In this document: one piece after another, positions 4,715-5,265 of the stretch
Numbering within the stretch: the stretch's first letter is position 1
Layout of the letters: each line of letters begins with the position of its first letter
NCBI GenBank assembly: GCA_022843085.1
Contig: JALHOI010000250.1
Location: forward strand, 1 to 5,265
Length of the DNA: 5,265 nucleotides
DNA from: Pseudobdellovibrionaceae bacterium
Lineage (GTDB): Bacteria; Bdellovibrionota; Bdellovibrionia; Bdellovibrionales; JAMPXM01
Direction: 5' to 3'
Notes under the pieces: model-generated
Database searches by the model: none
Told to the model about the DNA's origin: nothing
Seen by the model: only the letters and a program-made list of their open reading frames with translations
Program-made: the position numbers and the translations under genes

Positions 4715-5086
4715 ATGCAAATTTTCGTAAGCCTGATGATTGTCCTCGTCGCACTTGAGCACATTTATTTTCTTGTTCTTGAGATGTTTTGTTGGACCTC
4801 ACCTCGAGGTCTTAAGGTCTTTCGCATGACTCTGGCACAGGCTGAATCCACTAAGGTCGTTGCGGCCAACCAAGGGCTGTACAACGGCTTTTTGGCGGCC
4901 GGGCTTGTATGGTCTTTGGTTCACCCGTCGAGCGGCTTCGGGAAAGAGCTCGCGATCTTCTTTCTCGTCTGCGTCGTAGTCGCCGCCTGCTACGGTGGAT
5001 ACAGTGTTGGAAGAAAAATTCTGTTGGTTCAAGGGCTTCCAGCGGCAATTGCGCTGATGGCCATTTTGCTTGCGCCGATTTTGTAA
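4715..5086 (+). CDS. DUF1304 family four-helix membrane protein
   Basis: A 123-residue inner-membrane protein of the DUF1304 family, whose function is not established. The sequence shows the family blocks: LVALEHIYFLVLEMFCWTSP (11-30), then RGLKVF (31-36), AANQGLYNGFLAAGL (50-64), and GRKILLVQGLPA (99-110). Four hydrophobic helices lie at about 3-23, 54-70, 79-97 and 105-122. Length and architecture match the family's usual ~120 aa, so the gene looks intact. The start at ATG 4715 places the first helix at the very N-terminus; the ribosome binding site is weak (GAAG just upstream). It is divergent from the HHE gene and followed by a hairpin terminator at 5087, so it is probably a single-gene unit on this side. 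Confidence 0.92.
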   Translation: MQIFVSLMIVLVALEHIYFLVLEMFCWTSPRGLKVFRMTLAQAESTKVVAANQGLYNGFLAAGLVWSLVHPSSGFGKELAIFFLVCVVVAACYGGYSVGRKILLVQGLPAAIALMAILLAPIL

Positions 5087-5121
5087 GTTCGGTTGTCTCA
5101 TTCTGACTGCCGAACAATTTT
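5087..5121 (+). terminator. Probable intrinsic terminator after the DUF1304 gene
   Basis: GTTCGG (5087-5092) pairs perfectly with CCGAAC (5110-5115). An inner GTC/GAC helix closes a 7-nt loop across a 2x2 internal loop. AATTTT follows directly, with a second T run (TTTTT) at 5126-5130. It begins at the base after the TAA stop. The stem is modest, so efficiency may be limited. Confidence 0.55.
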
Positions 5122-5161
5122 ACGGTTTTTATTCAACTCGCCCAGAAAAGATTTAAGATCG

Positions 5162-5193
5162 GTGCTCTGAAACGAGCTGAGGTTTTAAAGCAC
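5162..5193. repeat. Interrupted inverted repeat in the right flank
   Basis: GTGCT (5162-5166) pairs with AGCAC (5189-5193), and inside it AAAC (5170-5173) pairs with GTTT (5182-5185). They are separated by symmetric 3-nt internal loops and an 8-nt loop, GAGCTGAG. No T run follows on either strand. It could be an RNA structure or operator of an unseen neighbouring gene, or chance. The rest of 5122-5265 holds no feature I can support. Confidence 0.25.
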
Positions 5194-5265
5194 GAATGTG
5201 GTGTTGGCTTGATCTTATTTCTTTCGTCGTGATCGGCGATCTCCGAATCTCATCACAGAGGTACG

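Noticed and set aside
4560..4802. N-terminal extension of the HHE gene up to 4802.
   Set aside because: The extra residues have no domain character and overlap the conserved first helix of the divergent DUF1304 gene. The MKTKK start gives a normal-size protein.
5131..5265. Right-edge frames: minus strand 5215-5265 ending RRSRRKK-stop, another minus frame ending near 5145, and a plus frame from ATG 5196.
   Set aside because: All are short and mutually exclusive. The basic minus-strand tail looks somewhat like a protein C-terminus, but there is too little sequence to support a call.

Overview
This window looks like an ordinary chromosomal stretch of a Gram-negative bacterium. The main clue is a gmhA-type sedoheptulose-7-phosphate isomerase, which feeds heptose synthesis for the LPS inner core. 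Two proteins with Sec signal peptides and two CCA-encoding tRNA genes fit this. Base composition in the core genes is near 50-60% G+C. A Bdellovibrionota or other 'delta'-type proteobacterium is a guess from the gene mix only; the sequence does not prove it.

Left part (about 100-1118): a minus-strand tRNA-Ser(GCT) lies downstream of the minus-strand gmhA. Divergent from gmhA is a plus-strand tRNA-Arg(ACG). Right behind that tRNA, at 1217-1716, sits an A+T-rich two-gene toxin-antitoxin module: a ribbon-helix-helix antitoxin and a RelE-family mRNA interferase whose coding regions overlap by 4 nt. Its position behind a tRNA and its lower G+C suggest acquisition by transfer.

Middle (1955-4003): a CorA-family divalent cation channel with a GMN motif, a short N-terminus and a non-standard loop after the GMN. 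It is followed by two tandem, co-transcribed genes for small exported cysteine-rich proteins. These two are clearly related to each other: seven exported cysteines in the same order, a twin CX3C arrangement, and a shared LFRTE-type C-terminal motif. I do not recognise their family, and they are the best candidate for something undescribed here. A GC-only hairpin lies just upstream of their ribosome binding site.

Right part (4008-5086): a minus-strand hemerythrin-like HHE-domain protein with strongly basic ends converges on the cysteine-rich pair, with only 4 nt between stop codons. A DUF1304 four-helix membrane protein is divergent from it across a 155-nt shared control region and is followed by a probable hairpin terminator. 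The first 99 nt and the last ~145 nt contain only short open frames running off the edges, which I could not assign. No insertion sequence, CRISPR array or replication origin was seen.
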